Shown here one piece after another: positions 9,229 through 17,069 of a stretch of 64,000 nt of DNA. A program made the position numbers and the translations under genes. Origin of the DNA: Microbacterium sp. SORGH_AS_0862 (GTDB taxonomy: Bacteria > Actinomycetota > Actinomycetes > Actinomycetales > Microbacteriaceae); NCBI RefSeq assembly GCF_030818795.1, contig NZ_JAUTAY010000001.1:2480001-2544000 (forward strand), in the 5' to 3' direction. The first letter of the stretch is position 1; every line of letters starts with the position of its first letter. The notes under the pieces are model-generated. The model saw only the letters and a list, made by a program, of their open reading frames with translations, made no database searches and had not been told where the DNA came from.

Positions 9229-9246
9229 GTGCGAGACGTCTCGCAC
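9229..9246. promoter_or_regulatory. Perfect 18-bp palindrome upstream of acs
   Basis: GTGCGAGACGTCTCGCAC, 33 nt upstream of the acs ATG. A fully symmetric site with no loop looks like an operator rather than a terminator. The cognate regulator is unknown. Confidence 0.5.
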
Positions 9247-9336
9247 ATCATGTCCCGCTCCGGTCGAGGCGGATACCTCCATTAGAAGGTGGGCGACGGT
9301 GACCGATATATCAATCGGATTGGTCCGGCATGCCGT

Positions 9337-9365
9337 TTGGCCGCCGGTGTGAGGTTGCGTATGCT
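9337..9365 (+). promoter_or_regulatory. Promoter of the 6C-type small RNA
   Basis: TTGGCC at 9337-9342, a 17-nt spacer, then TATGCT at 9360-9365, which predicts a start near 9371. An imperfect repeat CCGAT-N6-ATCGG lies just upstream at 9303-9318. Confidence 0.5.
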
Positions 9366-9370
9366 CGTGT

Positions 9371-9474
9371 GCGCCCGCCCTCGCGGCGGGGAGTACGGCC
9401 CTCATCACCCCCAATTTGCGGGGCTGTGCTCGGCGGCATCCCAACCCCCCAATGGGATGCCGCCTTTTCTTTTG
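9371..9474 (+). ncRNA. 6C family small RNA
   Basis: About 100 nt between acs and the tad locus. The defining feature of the actinobacterial 6C family is C-rich hairpin loops. Here the first candidate (about 9398-9425) has a run of five C in its loop. The second is a perfect 12-bp stem (9432-9443 with 9453-9464) whose loop carries six C. A T-rich tract (TTTTCTTTT) follows directly, as in an intrinsic terminator. A further short hairpin (CCCGCC/GGCGGG) lies at the 5' end. The M. tuberculosis relative B11 also lies beside tad-type genes, near acs. Family membership is inferred by eye. Confidence 0.75.
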
Positions 9475-9593
9475 CCCGGGATGCGAAGCGTCTCCGTCTG
9501 CGATGCCTCGTGCTCGGCTCTCCCCAGCCGCTCCGTCACCGCGGTTCCTCAACCGAGCGTCGTCGGACGCGGCTGCCGCGACGGACACGCGCC

Positions 9594-9599
9594 TAGCGT
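9594..9599 (+). promoter_or_regulatory. Leaderless -10 hexamer of the tad ATPase gene
   Basis: TAGCGT, 7 nt, then ATG at 9607. It selects this ATG among several open upstream codons. Confidence 0.55.
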
Positions 9600-9606
9600 C
9601 GTCGTC

Positions 9607-10647
9607 ATGCCGCAGCCCTTCGTCGTCGCTCCGCGGCGCGCACCCGCATCCGGCGGGGCCGCGACGCAGTCGGTCGACAGCGAGCCGGAGGCCTCGTCGC
9701 CGGCGCTCGACGGGCTTTCCGTCACGGCGTGGGATCCGGTGCGGGTGCATCTGGGCGACCCCCACGTCACCGACATCTTCATCAACGGCGCGCATGGTCT
9801 CTTCGTGGATCGCGGCCGCGGCGCCGAGCAGGTGCCGCACTGGCACGCGACGGAGGGCGAGGTCCGCGAGATCGCGACCGGCCTCATCGCGCGGGGCGGT
9901 CGGCACATCGACGATGCGACGCCCTGCGTCGACGTACGGCTCGAGGGCGGTGTGCGGGTGCACGCGGTGCTTCCACCCGTCAGCGCGGACGGCACGACGA
10001 TCTCGATCCGTGTTCCGCGGCGTCAGCTGGGATCCTTGGCCGCCCTGCGCGAGGCGGGCATGCTCGATGCCCGAAGCGAGCGCGCGCTGCAGCGGCTCGT
10101 CGACGCCCGCGAGAACCTCCTGGTGACGGGAGCGGCGGGCAGCGGCAAGACCACCCTCCTGGCCGCGCTTCTCTCGTCCGCCCCGGAGCGCGAGCGGATC
10201 GTGACGATCGAGGATGTGGCGGAGCTCCGCATCCGTCACCCGCACCATGTCCGTCTCGAGGCGCGGCAGGCCAACCTCGAGGGAGCCGGCGGCATCGATC
10301 TCGCGCGCCTGGTGCGCGAGGCGCTGCGGATGCGGCCGGACCGGCTCGTGGTCGGGGAGTGCCGCGGCGCCGAGGTGCGCGAGCTGCTGACGGCATTGAA
10401 CACCGGACACGACGGGGGAGCCGGCACGCTCCACGCCAACGGCATCGACGATGTACCGGCGCGACTGGAAGCGCTGGGGGCGCTCGCAGGCCTCGACGAC
10501 ATCGCGCTCGCGCGCCAGGTGGTCAGTGCGATCGGCGTCGTCATCCACGTCGCCCGTGACGGCGGCGGCGTGCGGCGCGTCGCGGGCATCGCGCGTCCGG
10601 TCCTGGTCGACCGGCGACTGGGGATGGAGCCGATCCCATGGGGCTGA
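9607..10647 (+). CDS. Tad/type II secretion ATPase (TadA/CpaF family)
   Basis: A 346-residue hexameric ATPase predicted to power assembly of Flp/Tad pili from the cytoplasmic face. N-terminal part: DPHVTDIFINGAHGLFVDRG, typical of CpaF. Walker A is GAAGSGKTTL near residue 180, followed by TIEDVAELRI (Asp box), and a Walker B-like LRMRPDRLVVGECRGAE. GHDGGAGTLHANG near 275 is the His box. It starts leaderless at ATG 9607 and overlaps the next gene by 10 nt. A CpaE/TadZ-type gene, often found upstream in actinobacteria, is absent between acs and here. Confidence 0.92.
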   Translation: MPQPFVVAPRRAPASGGAATQSVDSEPEASSPALDGLSVTAWDPVRVHLGDPHVTDIFINGAHGLFVDRGRGAEQVPHWHATEGEVREIATGLIARGGRHIDDATPCVDVRLEGGVRVHAVLPPVSADGTTISIRVPRRQLGSLAALREAGMLDARSERALQRLVDARENLLVTGAAGSGKTTLLAALLSSAPERERIVTIEDVAELRIRHPHHVRLEARQANLEGAGGIDLARLVREALRMRPDRLVVGECRGAEVRELLTALNTGHDGGAGTLHANGIDDVPARLEALGALAGLDDIALARQVVSAIGVVIHVARDGGGVRRVAGIARPVLVDRRLGMEPIPWG

Positions 10648-11519
10648 TCGCACGGCGTCGCCCCGCTCCCGACAAGGTGGGGGATGCGGCCCAGCGCTTG
10701 GCGGTGCTGCTGCGCACCGGCATCTCGCCGGCGTCGGCGTGGGGGTTCCTCGCCGCGACCGGCGACGAGGACGCCGCTGCCGTCCACGCGGCGCACACGG
10801 GTGGCGAGGCGATCCCGGGAGCCATCGCCGCCCGAGGCGACCGGTGGCGTCCGCTGGCCGCGACCTGGCGCGTGGCCACCGCCGTCGGCGCTCCGCTCGC
10901 CGAGAGTCTCCGGGCCGTCGCCGCCGCGGTGCGCGACGCGCAGGAGTGCCGCGACGAGGTGCGCGTCGCCCTCGCCGAACCCGCGGCGACCGCGCGGCTG
11001 ATGGCCTGGTTGCCGCTCGTGTCCATCGGTCTCGGCGTCGCGCTCGGCTTCGACACGATCGGTGTCCTCACGGGCAGCCCGATCGGTATCGGATGCCTCA
11101 TCGCGGGTCTCGCCCTGATGATCGTGGCCCGCGTCTGGACCCGTGCGCTCACCCGCCGTGCGACACCTCCTCCCGCGATGCCGGGCCTGCACGCCGAGCT
11201 CGTCGCGATCGCGCTGTCGGGCGGTGTCTCGATCGAGCGCGCCCGCGCCCTGGCCGATCCGGAGGTCGAGACCACCGACGAGGGGCTCGACGCACTGCTG
11301 GAGCTCTCGCGCTCCGCCGGAGTCCCCGCCGTCGAGATGCTCCGCGCCGGCGCGTCGCTCGCGCGACACCGCGCCCGCACGGACGGCCGGATGCGGGCGG
11401 CCGGACTCGGCGCCGCGCTCCTGCTGCCGCTGGGCGTCTGCATCCTTCCCGCCTTCCTGCTGCTGGGGGTCGCGCCGATGCTCATGAGCGTGCTCGGTGC
11501 CTCCGCGCTCCCGCTGTGA
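10638..11519 (+). CDS. Type II secretion system F family protein (TadB/TadC-like)
   Basis: A 293-residue inner-membrane platform protein for the Tad pilus. Soluble helical segments (QRLAVLLRTGISPASAWGFL and MPGLHAELVAIALSGGVSIE) each resemble a T2SSF repeat. Transmembrane pairs are near 120-170 and at the C-terminus (GAALLLPLGVCILPAFLLLG). The two repeats in one chain suggest one gene covers the roles of TadB and TadC. The start ATG lies inside the end of the ATPase gene, so the two are coupled. Confidence 0.85.
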   Translation: MGLIARRRPAPDKVGDAAQRLAVLLRTGISPASAWGFLAATGDEDAAAVHAAHTGGEAIPGAIAARGDRWRPLAATWRVATAVGAPLAESLRAVAAAVRDAQECRDEVRVALAEPAATARLMAWLPLVSIGLGVALGFDTIGVLTGSPIGIGCLIAGLALMIVARVWTRALTRRATPPPAMPGLHAELVAIALSGGVSIERARALADPEVETTDEGLDALLELSRSAGVPAVEMLRAGASLARHRARTDGRMRAAGLGAALLLPLGVCILPAFLLLGVAPMLMSVLGASALPL

Positions 11520-11561
11520 CCGCGTGCCCACCCGCCGGTGCCCATAAGAGAGGAGCAACAC

Positions 11562-11780
11562 ATGACACCCACCGCCAGAGCCCACGGCCGGCTTCCCGCT
11601 CTCACCCGCCGACGCGCGACAGAGCTCTTCGGAGACGAGTCCGGAGCGGCCACGGCCGAGTACGCGATCGCGACGATGGCCGCCGTCGCCTTCGCTGGGC
11701 TTCTCGTCGTCATCATGCGGTCCGACGAGGTGCGCGGGATCCTGGAGGATCTCGTGCGCCGCGCGCTCACGGTCGAATGA
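11562..11780 (+). CDS. Flp-like pilin, DUF4244 family
   Basis: A 72-residue protein with a basic N-terminus, then GDESGAATAEYAIATMAAVAFAG, the Gly/Glu/Tyr pattern of Flp-type prepilins before one hydrophobic helix. It is probably the main Tad pilus subunit. I start at ATG 11562 because AGGAG lies 6 nt upstream; an in-frame GTG at 11538 would place that Shine-Dalgarno inside the coding sequence. The stop overlaps the next ATG (ATGA). Confidence 0.85.
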   Translation: MTPTARAHGRLPALTRRRATELFGDESGAATAEYAIATMAAVAFAGLLVVIMRSDEVRGILEDLVRRALTVE

Positions 11781-12109
11781 GATCCCGGCTCGGCGATCGC
11801 GGCTCGGCCGCGGCGGAGTTCGCGGTCGCCGTGCCGGCTGTGCTGCTGGTGCTGACCCTCGGCATCGGAGGGCTCGCCGCCGCATCCGCTCAGGTGCGCC
11901 TGCAGGACGCCGCGGCCGACGCGGCGCGGCTGGCGTCGCGCGGTGAGAATGCCGCGCGGGCACTCGGAGTCCTGAGCAGCGCCGTCTCGGGCGCGAGCGG
12001 CACGATCGGGGAGGAGGGTGATCTCGTGTGCGTGACGGCGTCGGCCCCCGCGCCGCTGCCCGCGATCACGCTCAGCGCCCGCTCGTGCGCCCTCTCGGGT
12101 GGGCGCTGA
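11777..12109 (+). CDS. TadE-like minor pilin
   Basis: A 110-residue protein with the N-terminal signature RGSAAAEFAVAVPAVLLVLT, in which the Glu precedes one transmembrane helix, as in TadE-family pseudopilins. The rest is a short extracytoplasmic domain with one Cys pair (VCVTASAP...SARSCALS). Its ATG overlaps the pilin stop and its stop overlaps the next start (TGATG), so the Tad genes form one tightly coupled operon. Confidence 0.82.
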   Translation: MRSRLGDRGSAAAEFAVAVPAVLLVLTLGIGGLAAASAQVRLQDAAADAARLASRGENAARALGVLSSAVSGASGTIGEEGDLVCVTASAPAPLPAITLSARSCALSGGR

Positions 12110-12444
12110 TGCCCGGCACGGCGGCGACGGTGGGCATGATCGGCGCGCTCGCCGCTCTCGTCGCGGGTCTCGGCATGGTCGGCGCGGCGAGCGTGCATGC
12201 GCAACGATTGTCGGCGGCGACGGATGCGGCGGCGCTCGCCGCGGCGGACGCCGCATCCGGTGCCGTCACGGGGATTCCGTGCGAGCGCGCCGCCCAGCTG
12301 GCGGCCACCGCATCCGCGGAGGTCGTATCCTGCGAGGTGGAGGGTCTCATCGCGACCGTGCGTCTCAGCAGCGCTTTCGGTCCGTTCCCCGCCCAGGCCG
12401 CAGCCCGCGCGGGTCCCGCGCCCGAGCCGCGCGACGACGGGTGA
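12109..12444 (+). CDS. Rv3654c-like TadE-type protein
   Basis: A 111-residue last gene of the tad operon. GTAATVGMIGALAALVAGLG is a hydrophobic N-terminal helix, followed by SAATDAAALAAADAASG, the pattern of the 'helicase/secretion neighborhood TadE-like' family (M. tuberculosis Rv3654c). Cys residues (IPCERAAQ, VVSCEVEG) may form a disulfide outside the membrane. ATG 12109 is preferred because it overlaps the previous stop; the frame is open further upstream. Function in pilus assembly is inferred from context. Confidence 0.78.
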   Translation: MPGTAATVGMIGALAALVAGLGMVGAASVHAQRLSAATDAAALAAADAASGAVTGIPCERAAQLAATASAEVVSCEVEGLIATVRLSSAFGPFPAQAAARAGPAPEPRDDG

Positions 12445-12479
12445 ACCGGCCCTCCAGCCGACCACCGACCCGAGGTGTG

Positions 12480-12485
12480 TATGGT
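12480..12485 (+). promoter_or_regulatory. Probable -10 of topA
   Basis: TATGGT. A transcript from here would begin near 12492, downstream of the ATG at 12481, which argues for the TTG start at 12508. Confidence 0.4.
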
Positions 12486-12507
12486 GACAGCGACGAAAGG
12501 ACCACCG

Positions 12508-15237
12508 TTGGCAAAGGGTTCTCAGACCACGACGAAGAGCGGAAAGACGCTCGTGATCGTCGAGTCGCCGACCAAGATGACCTCGATCCAGGGCTACCTG
12601 GGCGATGACTACGAGGTGCTCAGCTCCGTGGGGCACATCCGCGACCTCGCGAGCAAGAAGGACATTCCGGCCGAGAAAAAGGCCGCGTACGGCAAGTACT
12701 CGATCGACGTCGACAACGGCTTCGACCCCTTCTACGTGGTCAACGACCGCAAGACCAAGACCGTCGCCGAACTCAAGCGGGCGGTGAAGGATGCGAGCGA
12801 GGTCCTGCTCGCCACCGATGAAGACCGCGAGGGCGAAGCCATCGCGTGGCACCTGCTCGAGGTGCTCAAGCCCAAGGTCCCCGTCAAGCGCATGGTGTTC
12901 CACGAGATCACCAAGGATGCCATCCGCGCCGCAGCCGAGAACACGCGCGAGCTCGACCTCGCCCTCGTGGACGCGCAGGAGACCCGCCGCGTTCTCGACC
13001 GCCTCTACGGGTGGGATGTCTCGCCGGTGCTCTGGCGCAAGGTCGGTAGCGGACGTGAGGGGGCCGCCCTGAGCGCCGGTCGCGTGCAGTCCGCGGCGAC
13101 CCGTCTCGTCGTCGATCGGGAGCGCGAGCGCATGTCGTTCGTCTCTGCCAGCTATTGGGACATCGAGACGCTCGCCGTCAAGGGCGATCAGTCGTTCACC
13201 GCGCGCCTGGCCCGCATCGACGGCGCACCGCTCGCCCGCGGCACCGACTTCGACGACAAGGGACAGCTCAAGAAGGCCGTCGTCGTCCTCACCGAAGAGG
13301 ATGTGCGCGCGCTGGCCGCGGCCATCGAGAGCGTCGGTACCGCACAGGTCTCGGCGCTCGAATCGAAGCCGGGAACCCGCAGCCCCCGCGCGCCCTTCAC
13401 GACCTCGACGCTGCAGCAGGAGGCCGGCCGCAAGCTCTCGATGAGCGCGAAGCACACGATGAGTGTCGCCCAGCGTCTCTACGAGAAGGGCTACATCACC
13501 TATATGCGCACCGACTCGACCTCGCTCTCGAAGCAGGCGGTCGAGGCGGCGCGCGAGCAGGCCGTGAGCCTCTACGGCGACCGCGCCGTGCCCGCCAACC
13601 CGCGCGTCTATGCGAGCAAGAGCAAGAACGCGCAGGAGGCGCACGAGGCGATCCGTCCCTCGGGTGAGCACTTCCGCACGCCCGCATCCGTTGCTTCCCA
13701 CCTCGACCGCGACGAGCAGCGCGTGTACGACCTGATCTGGAAGCGCACGGTCGCCAGCCAGATGGCCGACGCCAAGTACGAGACCACCACCGTGACGCTC
13801 GCGCTGACCGCCGATGAGAAGGCGCTCGAGTTCACCGCATCCGGCACCGTCTACACCTTCAAGGGCTTCCTGGAGGCGTACGAGGAGGGGCGCGATGAGA
13901 AGCGCGCGGATGCCGACAAGGCCGACGACCAGTCGCTGCCCGCGCTGAGCGTCGGCGACGAGCTGGCCACGCGCGAGGTGGAGCCCAAGGGACACTCGAC
14001 CTCGCCGAAGCCGCGCTACACCGAGGCGAGCCTCGTGAAGGCGCTGGAGGAGAAGGGCATCGGTCGCCCCTCCACGTTCGCCAGCATCATCGACGTGATC
14101 CTCGACCGCGGCTACGTCTCCAAGCGCGGCCAGGCCCTCGTGCCCAGTTGGCTCGCCTTCAGCGTGGTGCGTCTGCTCGAACAGCACTTCTCCGACCTGG
14201 TCGACTACGACTTCACGGCGGCGCTCGAGGACGACCTCGACGCGATCGCCCGCGGCGAGCAGCGACGCGAACAGTGGCTGCGGGAGTTCTACTTCGGTTC
14301 CGAGAACCACGTCGGACTCCGTCACATCGTCGACAACCTCGGCGACATCGACGCACGTGAGCTCAACGCGACCCGGATCACCGACACCGCGACGCTCCGC
14401 TTCGGCAAGTACGGACCGTACCTCGAGGTGGTCGACCCGGCGGATCCCGAGGCCAAGCCCCGGATCATCAACATCCCCGAGGAGCTGGCGCCCGACGAGC
14501 TGACCGCCGAGAAGGCGCAGGAGCTCGTCGACGCCCCCATCGCCGGCGACCGCGTGCTGGGCGAGAACCCGGACAACGGCAAGCTCATCGTCGTCAAGGA
14601 CGGCCGCTTCGGGCCCTACGTCCAGGAAGTCGACCCCGTCGACCCGGATGCGGTGGACGAAGCGACCGGCGAGGTCGCCGAAGCGCCCAAGAAGCGCGGT
14701 GCGAAGAAGGAGGCGGCGCCCAAGCCCCGCACCGCGTCGCTCTTCAAGAGCATGTCGGTCGACACCGTCGATCTCGACACCGCGCTCAAACTGCTCGAGC
14801 TGCCCCGCGTCGTGGGCGTCGACCCCGCGACCGAAGAGGAGATCACCGCTCAGAACGGCCGTTACGGTCCGTACCTGAAGAAGGGGACCGACTCGCGCTC
14901 GCTCGACTCGGAGCAGCAGATCTTCGACATCACCCTCGAGGAGGCGCTCGAGCGCTACGCCCAGCCCAAGTACGGCGCCAGGCGTGCGTCCAGCGCTCTG
15001 AAGGAGTTCGACGCGGATCCGGTCAGCGGCAAGCCGATCAAGATCAAGGACGGCCGCTTCGGCGCCTATGTCACCGACGGTGAGACGAACGCGACCATCC
15101 CGCGTGGCGAGACGGTCGACGACGTCGACTTCGAGCGGGCGAAGCAGCTGCTGGCCGACAAGCGCGCCAAGGGTCCCGCTCCCAAGCGCACCTCGGCACG
15201 CAAGACGACCACCCGCAAGACGCCCGCGAAGAAGTGA
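12508..15237 (+). CDS. topA: DNA topoisomerase I
   Basis: A 909-residue type IA topoisomerase that relaxes negative supercoils. The TOPRIM domain opens with TLVIVESPTKMTSIQGYLG and carries DEDREGEAIAWHL. The active-site Tyr lies in YITYMRTDSTSLS near 332. Three or four C-terminal repeat modules (each with a GRYGPYL-, GKYGPYL- or GRFGAYV-like motif) replace zinc fingers, as usual in actinobacteria, and a Lys/Arg-rich tail ends the protein. I choose TTG 12508: GAAAGGA lies 6 nt before it, while the ATG at 12481 has no ribosome site. It overlaps tmk by 4 nt. Confidence 0.95.
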   Translation: MAKGSQTTTKSGKTLVIVESPTKMTSIQGYLGDDYEVLSSVGHIRDLASKKDIPAEKKAAYGKYSIDVDNGFDPFYVVNDRKTKTVAELKRAVKDASEVLLATDEDREGEAIAWHLLEVLKPKVPVKRMVFHEITKDAIRAAAENTRELDLALVDAQETRRVLDRLYGWDVSPVLWRKVGSGREGAALSAGRVQSAATRLVVDRERERMSFVSASYWDIETLAVKGDQSFTARLARIDGAPLARGTDFDDKGQLKKAVVVLTEEDVRALAAAIESVGTAQVSALESKPGTRSPRAPFTTSTLQQEAGRKLSMSAKHTMSVAQRLYEKGYITYMRTDSTSLSKQAVEAAREQAVSLYGDRAVPANPRVYASKSKNAQEAHEAIRPSGEHFRTPASVASHLDRDEQRVYDLIWKRTVASQMADAKYETTTVTLALTADEKALEFTASGTVYTFKGFLEAYEEGRDEKRADADKADDQSLPALSVGDELATREVEPKGHSTSPKPRYTEASLVKALEEKGIGRPSTFASIIDVILDRGYVSKRGQALVPSWLAFSVVRLLEQHFSDLVDYDFTAALEDDLDAIARGEQRREQWLREFYFGSENHVGLRHIVDNLGDIDARELNATRITDTATLRFGKYGPYLEVVDPADPEAKPRIINIPEELAPDELTAEKAQELVDAPIAGDRVLGENPDNGKLIVVKDGRFGPYVQEVDPVDPDAVDEATGEVAEAPKKRGAKKEAAPKPRTASLFKSMSVDTVDLDTALKLLELPRVVGVDPATEEEITAQNGRYGPYLKKGTDSRSLDSEQQIFDITLEEALERYAQPKYGARRASSALKEFDADPVSGKPIKIKDGRFGAYVTDGETNATIPRGETVDDVDFERAKQLLADKRAKGPAPKRTSARKTTTRKTPAKK

Positions 15238-15905
15238 CCGCCGCGACGCCGTCGGGTCTGTGGATCACCTTCGAGGGTGGGGACGGCTCGGGAAAGACCA
15301 CGCAGGCGGGCCTGCTCGAGCAGTGGCTGCGCGAGTCCGGCCGCACGGTCGTGCGCACGCGGGAGCCCGGGGGCACGGAGGTCGGGGTTCTCGTGCGCGA
15401 CATCGTGCTGCATCACCGCGGCGAGGTCGCGGCGCGGGCCGAGGCGCTGCTGTACGCGGCTGATCGCGCGCAGCACGTCGAGACGCTCGTGCGGCCCGCC
15501 CTGGCACGCGGCGAGATCGTCGTGCAGGACCGCTACCTCGACTCGTCCGTCGCCTACCAGGGGGCCGGGCGCGTGCTGGATGCGGCGGAGATCCGTCAGC
15601 TGTCGCTCTGGGCCACAGGGGGAGCCCTGCCGGATGTGACCGTCCTGCTGGATCTCGACCCGGCATCCGCACGCTCGCGCCTCGATGCCGCGGACAAGCC
15701 GTTCGATCGTCTGGAGGCGGAGAAGGACGAGTTCCACGCCAGGGTGCGCGCCGCCTTCCTCGATCTGGCTGCGGGGGAGCCGCAGCGCTTCCTCGTGATC
15801 GATGCGACCGCGGGTGTCGACGAGATCGCCGCCGTCATCCGCGAGCGCGTCGCGAGCCTGCTGCCTCCTGTGGACGCTGACGGGAGCGTCGACGGCCGCG
15901 GATAG
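15234..15905 (+). CDS. tmk: Thymidylate kinase
   Basis: A 223-residue dTMP kinase, making dTDP from dTMP and ATP. P-loop FEGGDGSGKTTQ near residue 12, the DRYLDSSVAYQG block near 100, and a C-terminal region of family length. GTG 15234 overlaps the topA stop (GTGA), and the gene has no ribosome site of its own, so it probably relies on coupling. Its TAG stop (15903-15905) forms part of the -10 of holB. Confidence 0.94.
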   Translation: MTAATPSGLWITFEGGDGSGKTTQAGLLEQWLRESGRTVVRTREPGGTEVGVLVRDIVLHHRGEVAARAEALLYAADRAQHVETLVRPALARGEIVVQDRYLDSSVAYQGAGRVLDAAEIRQLSLWATGGALPDVTVLLDLDPASARSRLDAADKPFDRLEAEKDEFHARVRAAFLDLAAGEPQRFLVIDATAGVDEIAAVIRERVASLLPPVDADGSVDGRG

Positions 15906-15908
15906 GCT
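15903..15908 (+). promoter_or_regulatory. Leaderless -10 hexamer of holB, overlapping the tmk stop
   Basis: TAGGCT, 6 nt, then ATG 15915. The first three bases are the tmk stop codon, so holB can be transcribed separately from tmk. Confidence 0.6.
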
Positions 15909-15914
15909 GGGCGC

Positions 15915-17069
15915 ATGCACACCGCCGCGACGTCTCTTCCCTGGGAAGACGTCTGGGGGCAGGACGACGCGGTGCAGCTGCTGCAGGCGGCCGCATCCGA
16001 TCCCGCGCAGCTCACGCATGCGTGGTTGATCACGGGCCCCCCGGGCTCGGGCCGCTCGACGCTGGCCTACGGGTTCGCGGCAGCGCTCATCGCCGAGCCC
16101 GGTGACGACGCTGCGGTGCGTCAGGTGCTCGCTCGCACGCATCCCGACCTGACCGCGCTGCGCACGGAGCAGGTCGTCATCCGCATCGAGGAGGCGCGCC
16201 AGCTCGTCGAGCGCGCGTACTACTCGCCTTCGCTGGGCCGATATCGCGTGATCGTGGTCGAAGACGCCGATCGCATGGCCGAACGCACCTCGAACGTGTT
16301 GCTCAAAGCGCTCGAAGAGCCGCCCGAGCGCACGATCTGGGTGCTGTGCGCGCCGAGCGACGCCGATCTGCTGCCCACCATCCGTTCCCGCGTGCGCACC
16401 GTGCGGTTGCGCGAGCCCGACGTGTCCGACGTCGCCCGTCTGATCGCCCAGCGCACCGGGGCCGACGCCGCCGTCGCCGAGCAGGCCGCGCGCCACGCGC
16501 AGCGCCACATCGGCATGGCGCAGCGACTGGCGACGGATGCCGACGCGCGTCGTCGGCGCGAGGAGACGCTGCGCAGCGCGCTGGCCGTGCGCGGGGTCGG
16601 CGACGCGGTCGATGCAGCCGCTCGCATCGTGCAGGTCGCCACCGACGACGCGAAGGCCCTCACCGTCGAGCGCGACGAGGCGGAACGGGCATCGCTGCTG
16701 CGAACGGTCGGGCTCGCCGAGGGTGCCGCAGTGCCGCCCGCCGTCAGGTCGCAGCTCAACGCGCTGGCCGACGAGCAGAAGCGGCGCGCGACGCGTAGCC
16801 TCCGCGACGGCATCGACCGCGTCCTCACCGATCTGCAGTCGTTGTTCCGCGACGTGGTGATGGTGCAGTTCGGCCGCACCGACGGCCTCATCAACACCGA
16901 GTTGTCCGACGACCTGCACGCCCTCGCGGCGGCATGGGAGCCGGCTCGCACCCTGCTCGTCCTCGACGAGATCGCCCTGACCCGACGCAACCTCGAGCGC
17001 AATGCGGCCCCCGCGCTGGCGCTCGAGAGCCTGCTGGTCGCCGTCGCCACCGGAAGGAGCTCGTCATGA
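15915..17069 (+). CDS. holB: DNA polymerase III delta' subunit
   Basis: A 384-residue clamp-loader subunit. The AAA+ domain has VWGQDDAVQLLQAA and GPPGSGRSTLAYGFAAAL; the P-loop Lys is replaced by Arg, which fits a non-hydrolysing delta' subunit. RYRVIVVEDADRMAERTSNVLLKALEEPP (near 105-135) is the classic delta' block. Cysteines of the delta' zinc module are largely missing, as in many actinobacteria. It lies in the conserved order topA-tmk-holB, starts leaderless, and overlaps the next ATG. Confidence 0.93.
   Translation: MHTAATSLPWEDVWGQDDAVQLLQAAASDPAQLTHAWLITGPPGSGRSTLAYGFAAALIAEPGDDAAVRQVLARTHPDLTALRTEQVVIRIEEARQLVERAYYSPSLGRYRVIVVEDADRMAERTSNVLLKALEEPPERTIWVLCAPSDADLLPTIRSRVRTVRLREPDVSDVARLIAQRTGADAAVAEQAARHAQRHIGMAQRLATDADARRRREETLRSALAVRGVGDAVDAAARIVQVATDDAKALTVERDEAERASLLRTVGLAEGAAVPPAVRSQLNALADEQKRRATRSLRDGIDRVLTDLQSLFRDVVMVQFGRTDGLINTELSDDLHALAAAWEPARTLLVLDEIALTRRNLERNAAPALALESLLVAVATGRSSS

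Noticed and set aside
11890..14325. 811-residue frame opposite topA
   Set aside because: Composition of an antisense frame; topA has all active-site motifs.
15915..17069. holB as an active ATPase (gamma/tau-like)
   Set aside because: The P-loop Lys is replaced by Arg, length and context fit delta', and there is no tau-type extension.
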